Both the position numbers and the translations under genes were made by a program. Positions 1 through 6,665 of a stretch of DNA of 7,611 bases are shown piece by piece. The stretch covers positions 1 to 7,611 of the forward strand of contig JAGGVW010000165.1 of assembly GCA_021157805.1 (NCBI GenBank), in the 5' to 3' direction. The notes beneath the pieces were generated by a model. That model had not been told where the DNA came from. It made no database searches and worked only from the letters and a program-made list of their open reading frames with translations. How positions within the stretch are numbered: position 1 is the first letter of the stretch; every line of letters begins with the position of its first letter. This DNA comes from a bacterium. Lineage in GTDB: Bacteria > Ratteibacteria > UBA8468 > B48-G9 > JAFGKM01.

Positions 1-456
1 GGGAATATATTTTTTTATAAGGGAGAAATATATAGAAAGTTTAATGTTAAAGATGGATTAGGAATAAAATTACTGAAATTAATTGATATAGAGCCAGTTA
101 TTTTAAGCAGTAAGTCATCATATCAAACGAAGGAAAGATTTATTTCTCTTGGAGTAAATTTATACTTTGAAGGAGTTGAAAAAAAGTATGATTTTATAGA
201 AAAATTTTTAAAAACAAACAATATAAGATGGGAAAATATTTGTTATATGGGAGATGACTTACCTGATCTTCTTCCAATGAAAAAGGCAAGTTTTTCAATA
301 TGTCCTATTGATGCTGTGAAAGAAGTAAAAAATGTTGCTGATTATATATGCATTAAAAAAGGAGGAGAAGGTGCTTTTAGAGAAGGAGTTGAGGAATTAA
401 TAAAAAGGATGGGAAAATGGGAAAAAATAAAAGAAAAATACTTCTCAATGGTTTAA
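1..456 (+). CDS. kdsC: KdsC-type 3-deoxy-manno-octulosonate-8-phosphate phosphatase (C-terminal part)
   Basis: HAD-superfamily phosphatase that by family removes phosphate from Kdo-8-phosphate in the cytoplasm, a step in making the Kdo sugar of lipopolysaccharide. The frame is open from base 1 and the first 30 or so residues, with the nucleophile motif (DxDG type), lie outside the window; 151 residues are visible. Seen: FNVKDGLGIKLL (residues 14-25 of the fragment), typical of KdsC; a HAD motif II position in ILSSKSS (34-40), where KdsC usually has a TGR-like loop; a motif III lysine near K62 in GVEKK; the motif IV acidic pair in MGDDLPDL (83-90); and the tail GGEGAFRE (121-128), which resembles the C-terminal active-site tail of KdsC. 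An internal ATG at 247 is only M83 of this frame, not the true start. The gene overlaps the next by 40 bases. A related HAD sugar phosphatase, or the phosphatase half of a fusion, cannot be excluded without the N-terminus. Confidence 0.85.
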   Translation, partial: GNIFFYKGEIYRKFNVKDGLGIKLLKLIDIEPVILSSKSSYQTKERFISLGVNLYFEGVEKKYDFIEKFLKTNNIRWENICYMGDDLPDLLPMKKASFSICPIDAVKEVKNVADYICIKKGGEGAFREGVEELIKRMGKWEKIKEKYFSMV

Positions 457-980
457 TAATACTTTCTTTTATGCTTTTGATTGGATGCAATAAAAAAGAA
501 GTAAGAAATAATGAAATTAAATCAGGTAATTTAATAAAGAAATTTTCTCTGAAACAGTTTTCAAATAAAATCAATCTATTTATTGATGGAGAAGCAGGTG
601 AAATTCAAAGTGAAAACATAAAAGTAAAAAAACCATCTCTTTTGATAGATAGAAAAATAGAAGTTATAGAAATAAAAACAGGAAAAGAAGGAAAAGCAGA
701 AATAGAAATTAATCCTGAAAATAAGCAGATAGAAAGTGTTATATTCACCGGGAATGTAAAAATAATCCAGAAAGATAAAAGAACGAAGGAAATAATAATG
801 GAAGCAGAATGTGGTAAACTAACATACAGTAATAAAAAAAAGGAAATGATTATGGAGAATTCCCCTGTGATAAGAAGAGGAAAAAATGTTTTCTCAGGGG
901 AAAAAATCTATTATTACTTAGAAAAGAATACCCTACAAATAAAAGGAAATGTTAATGTTAAAATTATTCCAGAGAAATAA
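417..980 (+). CDS. lptC: LptC-like LPS-export lipoprotein (LptC/OstA family)
   Basis: Probable periplasmic bridge component of lipopolysaccharide export, which passes LPS from the inner-membrane ABC transporter towards LptA. The 187-residue product starts with basic residues (KNKRK), a hydrophobic stretch (about 9-22) and a lipobox LLIGC, so C24 should be lipidated after signal peptidase II cleavage. The rest is rich in K, E, I and N and predicted to be beta-strands. Its C-terminal half has the repeating pattern of LptC/LptA beta-jellyroll proteins: VIFTGNVKI (108-116), GKLTYSNKKKEMIMENSPV (133-151), SGEKIYYYLEKNTLQIKGNV (160-179). Family length fits (about 190). The start is the ATG at 417, which puts the signal peptide at the very N-terminus; a GGATGGG sequence at 407-413 lies just upstream, inside kdsC. 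Position straight after kdsC is the classic place for lptC. Sequence identity to known LptC is low, so an LptA/OstA-like periplasmic protein is the main alternative. Confidence 0.65.
   Translation: MGKNKRKILLNGLIILSFMLLIGCNKKEVRNNEIKSGNLIKKFSLKQFSNKINLFIDGEAGEIQSENIKVKKPSLLIDRKIEVIEIKTGKEGKAEIEINPENKQIESVIFTGNVKIIQKDKRTKEIIMEAECGKLTYSNKKKEMIMENSPVIRRGKNVFSGEKIYYYLEKNTLQIKGNVNVKIIPEK
942..948 (+). promoter_or_regulatory. Ribosome binding site of the SpoIID-domain gene
   Basis: AAAGGAA inside the end of the lptC-like gene. Its AGG ends 8 bases before the ATG at 955 but only 2 bases before the alternative ATG at 949, so it favours the downstream start. It lies in translated upstream sequence, which suggests translational coupling. 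Confidence 0.5.
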
Positions 981-1944
981 AATTATTTTTTATTTTTGTT
1001 TAATTACCAGTTTATCACAGGCAAAGACCATTACATTATGTCTTGGTGAATACAAAAATTATCCACACCAGAAAATAAAAAAATATAGAACACTATATCC
1101 TGGTGAAATTACTGTTAAAAAATATAAAAGAAAATATTTAATTTTAAACAGAATGGATATGGAAAAATATCTTTGCGGTGTTTTATCAAAAGAAATGGAT
1201 AGTAACTGGCCCTTTGAAGCATTAAAAACACAGGCAGTGGTTTCAAGAACATATTTACTCTGGAAAGGGGAAGAAAACAGGAAGAATGGTTTACCTTATG
1301 AGATAAAAAATTCAATATATCACCAATCTTATGGGATTTGTAAAAGTCAAAAAATTGCCAATGCAGTAAATGAAACAAAAGGAGAAATTTTAATCTTTAA
1401 TGGAAAAGTAGCAAAAGTATTTTTCCATGCCTGCTGTGGTGGAAAAACAACATTACCCGTTTTTGTCTGGGGAGGAAATTATTCAGGGATTGATGCGGTA
1501 AAAGACCCATATTGTGAAGATAGCCCTTATTATAGTTGGGAAAAAAAATTCAGCAGTAATTATCTATCAAAAATTTTTGGTATGGATAATATAAAAGAGA
1601 TTGAAATTATAAAAAGAGACCCATCAGGAAGAGTTGAATGGTTGAAATTAGAAGATGAAAAAGGTAAAACACTAAAATTAACTGGACACAAAATGCGCCT
1701 TGTAATAAATGAAAAGGCAGAAAAAGTAAATTTTAAAAATCCCAAAATTCTTCCGAGCACATTATTCAATGTGAAAAAAGAAGGTATATATTTTATTTTT
1801 AAAGGAAGAGGATATGGACATGGAATTGGATTGTGTCAGTGGGGTGCAAGAAGAATGGCTGAAAAAGGAAAAAACTATAAAGAAATTTTACATTTCTTTT
1901 TTCCAAGGATGCAAATTAAATATTTAGAAAAGGAGGAGAAATGA
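955..1944 (+). CDS. SpoIID/LytB-domain secreted protein, probable peptidoglycan lytic transglycosylase
   Basis: Exported protein of the SpoIID/LytB family. In sporulating Firmicutes SpoIID cleaves denuded glycan strands during engulfment; in other bacteria related proteins act in wall remodelling. From this start it has 329 residues. Signal peptide: basic KLFQRNK, a hydrophobic core, likely cleavage after SQA (about 23). Family core: MEKYLCGVLSKEMDSNWP, then FEALKTQAVVSRTY, in which E80 aligns with the catalytic Glu of SpoIID. FFHACCGGKT (156-165) corresponds to the His/Cys metal-binding region, and GRGYGHGIGLCQWGARR (285-301) is the C-terminal family hallmark. An ATG two codons earlier (949) is possible, but AAAGGAA at 942-948 is correctly spaced (about 8 bases) only for the ATG at 955. 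It overlaps lptC by 26 bases and hpf by 4. Nothing else suggests sporulation, so a role in division or envelope growth is inferred. Confidence 0.85.
   Translation: MLKLFQRNKIIFYFCLITSLSQAKTITLCLGEYKNYPHQKIKKYRTLYPGEITVKKYKRKYLILNRMDMEKYLCGVLSKEMDSNWPFEALKTQAVVSRTYLLWKGEENRKNGLPYEIKNSIYHQSYGICKSQKIANAVNETKGEILIFNGKVAKVFFHACCGGKTTLPVFVWGGNYSGIDAVKDPYCEDSPYYSWEKKFSSNYLSKIFGMDNIKEIEIIKRDPSGRVEWLKLEDEKGKTLKLTGHKMRLVINEKAEKVNFKNPKILPSTLFNVKKEGIYFIFKGRGYGHGIGLCQWGARRMAEKGKNYKEILHFFFPRMQIKYLEKEEK
1931..1936 (+). promoter_or_regulatory. Strong Shine-Dalgarno of hpf
   Basis: AGGAGG sits 4 bases before the ATG at 1941, within the last codons of the SpoIID-domain gene. The ATG overlaps the upstream stop as ATGA. 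The strong site may let hpf be made at a higher level than the envelope genes before it. Confidence 0.75.
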
Positions 1945-2234
1945 AAATTAGTATTCATTCAAATGTGGAGATTGACAAAAGTTTTGAAGAATATTTAAAT
2001 AAAAAAGTTGAAAATCTCGGAAAGTTTATTTTTGATGAAGGAAATGCTGAAATTTTTATAAAAAAAGAAGGACCGTTTTATGTAGCAGAAATTGATATTC
2101 ATACAAAAAATCATATAATATTTCTTAAAGAAAAGGAAAATGACATTGCAAAATGTATTGATTTTTTAATAGATAGAACTAAAAGAAAATTAAGGCAACT
2201 ACATGATAGAATTGTTGACAAAAACAGAAAATAA
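1941..2234 (+). CDS. hpf: Ribosome hibernation promoting factor, short form (HPF/RaiA family)
   Basis: Small cytoplasmic protein of the RaiA/HPF/YfiA family, which binds the 30S decoding centre and silences ribosomes when growth slows. Its 97 residues match the short form (E. coli HPF is 95) and lack the C-terminal dimerisation domain of long HPF. Seen: a start typical of the family, MKISIHSNVEIDKSFEEYLN, an amphipathic helix with K25-V26-E27-N28-L29, alternating strands (AEIFIKK, YVAEIDIHTKN), and a C-terminal basic helix IDRTKRKLRQLHDRI (78-92) that should contact 16S rRNA. It begins 4 bases inside the preceding gene and is followed after 33 bases by the ptsN-like gene, the same hpf-ptsN pairing as in the proteobacterial rpoN operon. 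Without the C-terminal domain, 100S dimers would need another factor; none is seen here. Confidence 0.9.
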   Translation: MKISIHSNVEIDKSFEEYLNKKVENLGKFIFDEGNAEIFIKKEGPFYVAEIDIHTKNHIIFLKEKENDIAKCIDFLIDRTKRKLRQLHDRIVDKNRK

Positions 2235-2267
2235 AGGCACATTTAAAAATTCAAAAAGGAGAGAGAA

Positions 2268-2741
2268 ATGAAAATGACTGATTTTCTTGATAAGAACTGT
2301 GTAATAGTGGGAATGAAAAGTAGAACAAAAGAAGATGCAATTAAAGAATTGCTTATAAAATTAAAAGAAAATGGGTATATTAAAAATGAAAAAGAAATAC
2401 TTGAAACAGTTATGGAAAGAGAAAAACTTGGCTCAACTGGAATTGGACAGGGAATTGCAGTTCCTCATGCGAAAAGTGACCAGATAGAAAATTTAGTTTC
2501 TGCTCTTGGAATTTCAAAAACAGGTGTAGATTTTGATTCTCTTGATGGAGAGCCAGTCAATATAATATTTCTGGTTCTTGCTCCAACAAAATCGGTTGGA
2601 CTTCACTTAAAAGCACTTGCTAAAATTGCAAGATTGCTGAAAGATAGAGTATTCAGAAATGCTCTAAAAGATGCAAAAAATCCAGAAGAAGTCATTGATT
2701 TAATAAAGGAAGATGAGAAGAAAATTAATAGCATAGGATAA
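2268..2741 (+). CDS. ptsN: PTS fructose-type IIA protein, PtsN-like
   Basis: Phosphotransferase-system IIA domain of the fructose/mannitol/nitrogen class. It accepts phosphate on a histidine from HPr or NPr and either passes it to a sugar-specific IIB or, in PtsN, acts as a regulator. The 157 residues form one IIA domain without fused IIB or IIC. The diagnostic segment is MEREKLGSTGIGQGIAVPH, where H67 is the phosphorylated histidine; it is close to the corresponding stretch of E. coli PtsN. Further on are FDSLDGEPVNIIFLVLAP (85-102) and HLKALAKIARLLKD (113-126), both typical of the family. AAGGAGAG at 2256-2263 is placed for the ATG at 2268; an ATG at 2274 would also fit. Genes on both sides (hpf, Enzyme I) and the lack of transporter genes support a regulatory role, but the target is unknown. 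A IIA for a fructose permease encoded elsewhere is the alternative. Confidence 0.88.
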   Translation: MKMTDFLDKNCVIVGMKSRTKEDAIKELLIKLKENGYIKNEKEILETVMEREKLGSTGIGQGIAVPHAKSDQIENLVSALGISKTGVDFDSLDGEPVNIIFLVLAPTKSVGLHLKALAKIARLLKDRVFRNALKDAKNPEEVIDLIKEDEKKINSIG

Positions 2742-2787
2742 AAAAATCAAGTTTTGATTAGTTTCCAATTTGTAAAAAAGGAACCGA
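2742..2787 (+). other. Intergenic gap between the ptsN-like gene and ptsI, with a small AT inverted repeat
   Basis: The longest untranslated stretch in the window, 46 bases. It contains AATCAA (2745-2750), loop GTT, TTGATT (2754-2759), a 6-bp perfect but AT-rich inverted repeat, not followed by a T tract. It is too weak to call a terminator and I cannot identify a promoter. The end of the gap carries the Shine-Dalgarno of ptsI. Confidence 0.4.
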
Positions 2788-4500
2788 ATGAAAAAGTTAA
2801 AAGGTATCGGTGTATATTCTGATATTGTAATAGGAAAGTGTTCTGTCTGGAAAAATTCTCTTCTTTTATATCCTGAATATAAAATATCAAAAAGAGATAT
2901 TAATGGGGAAATAAATCGCCTTGACGAAGCCATTAAAAAAACTATAAATGAGATAACTACTTTAAGAAAGAATCTTAAAGAAAGTGCTGGAGAAGAATAT
3001 GCTGATATATTTAATTTCCATATATCTCTTCTGCAGGATGAAAATTTAAGGAATGAAACAGCAAAAATAATAAAAAATGAGAAATTAAATGTTGAAAGTT
3101 CATTGAAGAAAATAGTTTTGAAAATTGGCAAAATTTTTGGAAAAGAAGAAAATGATTTTTTGAAAGATAGGAGAAGAGATATTCTTGATGTTGTGGAAAG
3201 AATTGTGTCAAATCTGAGAAAACCTCCAGTTACAAAGGTTTTTAAAGAAGAAATAATTGTTGCACATGATTTATCAACAACTCAAATTGTTTCCTTAAAC
3301 AGGAAGTTTATAAAAGGATTTATTACTGATATAGGGAGTGAAACATCTCATATAGCCATAATAGCCAGAGCACTTGAAATTCCCTCTGTAATTGGAGTTG
3401 GGAATGCAACTGAGGAGGTCCAGAATGGGGATAACCTTATTGTTGATGGAGAAGAAGGAATGGTAATTGTAAATCCAGTGGGCAGTATTATTAATAAATA
3501 TAAAAGGAAAAAAGAAGAATTAAAGAAAAGAAAAAGAAAAATCTATTTTTTAAAAAATTTACCGTCCAGAACTAATGATGGCAGATATATAAAATTTCTG
3601 GCAAATATTGAGTTTCCTGAAGAAATAGTTACAGCAGAAAAGAATGGCTATGATGGAATTGGGCTTTACAGGACAGAATATCTTTATATAAACAGGAAAA
3701 AACTTCCCACAGAAGAAGAACAATTTCTTGCTTATAAAAATATCGCTGAAAAAGTTGGAGAAAAACCAATAATTATACGAACTATTGATATTGGCGGGGA
3801 TAAACTTGTACCAAATATTCCCGGGAAAAAAGAGTTAAATCCTTTCCTTGGATGGAGAGGGATTAGATTCTGTCTTGATAGAAAAGATATATTTAAATCT
3901 CAGATAAAAGCCATACTCCGTGCTTCAGTTTATGGGAACATAAAGATTATGTTTCCTATGATTGCAACACTTGAAGAAGTAAGAGAAGGGAAAAAAATCG
4001 TCAATGAAGCAAAAGAGAACTTAAAAAAAGAGAAAAAAGAATATAAAGATGTGGAGTTAGGAGTTATGATAGAAATACCTTCTGCTGTCTTCATTTCAGA
4101 TAAACTTGCAAAAGAAGTTGATTTTTTTTCAATAGGTTCAAACGACTTAATTCAATTCACTCTCGCTGTTGACAGGTTGAATGAAAAAATAGCTAACCTT
4201 TATCAGCCCTGTCATCCTTCAGTTCTGAAAATGATAAAAATAACAATAGATAACGCTAAAAAAAATGGTATCTCAGTTGGTATATGTGGAGAAATGGCTT
4301 CCATTCCAGAAATTGCCTGTCTTCTTGTAGGAATGGGAATAGATGAATTGAGTATGGCTCCTTTTTTAATACCTACGATAAAAGAAGTTATAATTAATAG
4401 TAAATACGAAAAGTTAAAGAAAATTTCAGAGGAAGTTTTCAAATTTGACACAAATGATAAAATTGTTGAATTTTTAAAGAAAAAATTGAAGGGAGATTAA
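2788..4500 (+). CDS. ptsI: PTS Enzyme I, phosphoenolpyruvate-protein phosphotransferase
   Basis: Cytoplasmic enzyme that takes phosphate from phosphoenolpyruvate and gives it to HPr, the first step of the PTS relay. Its 570 residues match canonical Enzyme I (about 575) and carry no N-terminal GAF domain, so it is PtsI-like rather than PtsP. Domains: N-terminal HPr-binding helical region (about 1-140), phosphohistidine domain with GSETSHIAIIARALEIPSV (183-201, active-site H188), and the C-terminal PEP-binding barrel (about 255-540). Barrel motifs: GLYRTEYLY (292-300), RTIDIGGDK (331-339), GWRGIRF (355-361), MFPMI (388-392), GVMIEIPSA (425-433), FFSIGSNDLIQFT (446-458), and GICGEMAS with the conserved C500. 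All key residues appear intact. AAAGGAA at 2777-2783 precedes the ATG. It follows the ptsN-like gene after 46 bases and abuts the isomerase gene. No HPr gene is present beside it. Confidence 0.96.
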   Translation: MKKLKGIGVYSDIVIGKCSVWKNSLLLYPEYKISKRDINGEINRLDEAIKKTINEITTLRKNLKESAGEEYADIFNFHISLLQDENLRNETAKIIKNEKLNVESSLKKIVLKIGKIFGKEENDFLKDRRRDILDVVERIVSNLRKPPVTKVFKEEIIVAHDLSTTQIVSLNRKFIKGFITDIGSETSHIAIIARALEIPSVIGVGNATEEVQNGDNLIVDGEEGMVIVNPVGSIINKYKRKKEELKKRKRKIYFLKNLPSRTNDGRYIKFLANIEFPEEIVTAEKNGYDGIGLYRTEYLYINRKKLPTEEEQFLAYKNIAEKVGEKPIIIRTIDIGGDKLVPNIPGKKELNPFLGWRGIRFCLDRKDIFKSQIKAILRASVYGNIKIMFPMIATLEEVREGKKIVNEAKENLKKEKKEYKDVELGVMIEIPSAVFISDKLAKEVDFFSIGSNDLIQFTLAVDRLNEKIANLYQPCHPSVLKMIKITIDNAKKNGISVGICGEMASIPEIACLLVGMGIDELSMAPFLIPTIKEVIINSKYEKLKKISEEVFKFDTNDKIVEFLKKKLKGD

Positions 4501-5523
4501 ATGGATAAACAAAATAGAGAAAAGGTAGATAAATCAAATATGTGGGATTTACTTATAAATTTTCACCAGCACTGTAAAGAAGGATACTCTACTTTACCTT
4601 CCTTTATACCAGAAAAAATTGAATTTAATAAAGTTGTCTTTTGTGGTATGGGTGGCTCTGCTATAAGTGGTGATATTCTTAAAGTGCTTGTTGAAAAAAA
4701 TTCAAAGATAATTTTTTCAGTTCATAGAGATTATGGTATTCCATCTTATGTTGATGAAAAAACATTGCTTTTTGCTACAAGTTATTCAGGAAATACTGAA
4801 GAAACAATTTCTGCCTATAAAGAGGGATTGAAAAGAAAAGCAAATATTTTTATTATCTCAAGTGATGGTCAACTGGAAAAATTTGCAAGGGAAGAAAACC
4901 TGCCTTTTTTAAAAATTCCAGGGGGAATGCCTCCAAGATGTGCTTTTGGTTATCTCTTTTTTTCCTCTTATAGAATACTTAAAGAACTTAATATATTACC
5001 AGAGATAGAAGAGAAATTTTTTATAGAAATTGAAAATTATGTTAAATATTTTTCCAGAGAAAAAAACAAAGCACTTGAAATTGCACAGAAAATTTATAAT
5101 AAAATTCCTCTTCTATACTCTGACAATTATATCCTGCCTTGTATTTTAAGATGGAAAACACAAATTGCTGAAAATTCTAAATCATTCTCATTTGTAAATG
5201 TTTTTCCAGAGATGAATCATAATGAAATTATGTCCTTTTCCTTTCCAGAGTGGTTTATTAAAAAAATAGTATGTTTATTTTTCAATTACGGAGAAGAGCA
5301 TAAGAGAGTTAAAAAAAGATTGAAAATAATTGAGGAAATAATCAAGAATAAAAATATTGAAACAATAAAAATAAATGCAAAAGGAAATTCATTTCTTGAG
5401 AAAATGATTTATCTTGTTATTCTTGGTGACTGGGTTAGTTATTATCTTGCTCTTATGAATAAAATTGACCCGACCGAAATAAAAGAAATATCCTATTTAA
5501 AGGAGTTATTGAAAAGGAGGTAA
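4501..5523 (+). CDS. Bifunctional phosphoglucose/phosphomannose isomerase (SIS-domain)
   Basis: Single-chain sugar isomerase interconverting glucose-6-phosphate or mannose-6-phosphate with fructose-6-phosphate, feeding glycolysis and mannose-based glycan synthesis. Its 340 residues match the family first known from archaea such as Pyrobaculum. It has two SIS domains: the first with [10 protein letters not shown] (49-58) and [11 protein letters not shown] (94-104), which bind the sugar phosphate, followed by [14 protein letters not shown] (140-153); the second with IAENSK (E224, probable catalytic Glu), PEMNHNEI (H240, probable ring-opening His), and a C-terminal IDPTEI (322-327). The threonine in that last motif is the residue position discussed for mannose activity in the Pyrobaculum enzyme; that assignment here is by motif only. 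The ATG follows the ptsI stop with no spacer, and AGGGAG (4490-4495) is inside ptsI, so the two are translationally coupled. Substrate preference cannot be settled from sequence. Confidence 0.9.
   Translation: MDKQNREKVDKSNMWDLLINFHQHCKEGYSTLPSFIPEKIEFNKVVFCGMGGSAISGDILKVLVEKNSKIIFSVHRDYGIPSYVDEKTLLFATSYSGNTEETISAYKEGLKRKANIFIISSDGQLEKFAREENLPFLKIPGGMPPRCAFGYLFFSSYRILKELNILPEIEEKFFIEIENYVKYFSREKNKALEIAQKIYNKIPLLYSDNYILPCILRWKTQIAENSKSFSFVNVFPEMNHNEIMSFSFPEWFIKKIVCLFFNYGEEHKRVKKRLKIIEEIIKNKNIETIKINAKGNSFLEKMIYLVILGDWVSYYLALMNKIDPTEIKEISYLKELLKRR
5514..5523 (+). promoter_or_regulatory. Near-perfect Shine-Dalgarno of metK that fixes a TTG start
   Basis: AAGGAGGTAA is an almost complete match to the 16S anti-Shine-Dalgarno and spans the final codons and stop of the isomerase gene. 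The GGAGG core ends 5 bases before the TTG at 5526. No ATG in this frame lies close by, and the MetK N-terminal motif begins only a few residues in, so TTG is the start. Confidence 0.85.
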
Positions 5524-5525
5524 AA

Positions 5526-6665
5526 TTGAAAAGAACTTTTTTGTTCACATCTGAATCAGTAACAGAAGGACATCCAGATAAAATATGTGACCAGGTCTCA
5601 GATTCAATACTTGATGAAGTTTTAAAACAGGATAAGTTGGGAAGAGTTGCCTGTGAAACATTAACAACAAGAGGATTAATTTTTGTTGCAGGAGAAATAA
5701 CAACAAAAGGATATGTTGAAATACCATCTCTTGTTAGAAATCTGATTAAAGAAGTTGGTTATACCGACCCATCTTTTGGCTTTCATTATGAATCAGTTGG
5801 AGTAATAACTTCCATACAGGAACAATCACCTGACATTGCAATTGGTGTTGATAAAGGAGGAGCAGGAGATCAGGGGATGATGTTTGGATATGCGACAGAT
5901 GAAACAGATGAGTTAATGCCTCTTCCAATTACACTTGCTCATAAGTTAACAATGAAACTTGCTGAAGTAAGGAAGAAAAGAATACTGGATTATTTAAGAC
6001 CTGATGGGAAATCTCAGGTAACTGTCTTATATGAAAATGGAACGCCAAAAACAGTTGAAAGTATTGTTCTTTCTGCACAGCACAATCCAGGAATTTCAAA
6101 TAAAAAGATAAAAGAGGACCTGATTGAAACAGTTATAGATGAAGTTATACCTTTTGAAATAAGAAGTAAAAAAATGAAGATTTATGTAAACCCCACTGGT
6201 ATATTTGTAATTGGAGGACCTGTTGCTGATACAGGAGTCACTGGAAGAAAAATAATAGTTGATACTTATGGAGGAGTTGGAAGTCATGGCGGAGGATGTT
6301 TTTCAGGAAAAGACCCAACAAAAGTTGATAGGTCTGCTTCTTATTTTGCAAGGTATCTCGCTAAAAATATTGTTGCCAGTGGTATTGCTAAAAAATGTGA
6401 AATTCAACTTGCTTATGTTATAGGACAAAAACAACCTGTCTCCATAATGGTAAATACATATAATACTGGAATTATTCCTGAAGAAAAAATAGTTAAAATT
6501 ATAAGAAATAATTTTGACCTTTCACCTGCGGGGATTATAAAAAAACTTGACCTTTTGAGACCAATTTACAGAAAAACTGCCTGCTACGGACACTTTGGAA
6601 GAAACGATAGTGATTTCAAATGGGAAAAAACAGATTCAGTAAAAATTTTCAAAAAGGAAATTTAA
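5526..6665 (+). CDS. metK: S-adenosylmethionine synthetase (methionine adenosyltransferase)
   Basis: Makes S-adenosylmethionine from methionine and ATP, releasing phosphate and pyrophosphate; cytoplasmic and usually tetrameric. The 379 residues match bacterial MetK (about 384 in E. coli). It begins at TTG, decided by the strong ribosome binding site upstream and by the early family motif [20 protein letters not shown] (7-26), whose H16, D18 and K19 bind ATP. Other signatures: GEITTKGYV (57-65), [20 protein letters not shown] (106-125), [12 protein letters not shown] (158-169), and the active-site loop [19 protein letters not shown] (255-273). Here position 258 is Cys where E. coli and many others have Ala. 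The end [17 protein letters not shown] (354-370) is also typical. The gene starts 2 bases after the isomerase stop and abuts ahcY, its partner in the SAM cycle. No SAM riboswitch is present, because no leader sequence exists upstream. Confidence 0.97.
   Translation: MKRTFLFTSESVTEGHPDKICDQVSDSILDEVLKQDKLGRVACETLTTRGLIFVAGEITTKGYVEIPSLVRNLIKEVGYTDPSFGFHYESVGVITSIQEQSPDIAIGVDKGGAGDQGMMFGYATDETDELMPLPITLAHKLTMKLAEVRKKRILDYLRPDGKSQVTVLYENGTPKTVESIVLSAQHNPGISNKKIKEDLIETVIDEVIPFEIRSKKMKIYVNPTGIFVIGGPVADTGVTGRKIIVDTYGGVGSHGGGCFSGKDPTKVDRSASYFARYLAKNIVASGIAKKCEIQLAYVIGQKQPVSIMVNTYNTGIIPEEKIVKIIRNNFDLSPAGIIKKLDLLRPIYRKTACYGHFGRNDSDFKWEKTDSVKIFKKEI

Noticed and set aside
377..574. Antisense open frame near the kdsC/lptC overlap
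   Set aside because: Rich in Leu, Ile, Phe and Pro only because it is the reverse of an AT-rich lysine/glutamate coding strand; not a convincing membrane protein.
949..980. Possible frameshift joining the lptC-like gene and the SpoIID-domain gene
   Set aside because: The second gene has its own ribosome binding site and a full signal peptide, and the first ends after a complete LptC-like domain, so two separate genes explain the overlap better.
2745..2759. Inverted repeat AATCAA-GTT-TTGATT as a terminator or operator
   Set aside because: A 6-bp stem mostly of A-T pairs with a 3-base loop and no following T tract; such repeats are expected by chance in this composition.
2763..2783. TTCC pairing with GGAA around the ptsI ribosome binding site as a regulatory hairpin
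   Set aside because: Only four base pairs with a 13-base loop; too weak to claim translational control.
2700..3131. Antisense open frame of 143 codons opposite the start of ptsI
   Set aside because: It lies opposite a clear Enzyme I gene, its product is a phenylalanine-rich low-complexity sequence expected from the complement of A-rich codons, and it has no recognisable domain.
5500..5525. SAM riboswitch upstream of metK
   Set aside because: Only two bases separate the preceding stop from the metK start, and the upstream sequence is coding, leaving no space for a riboswitch.
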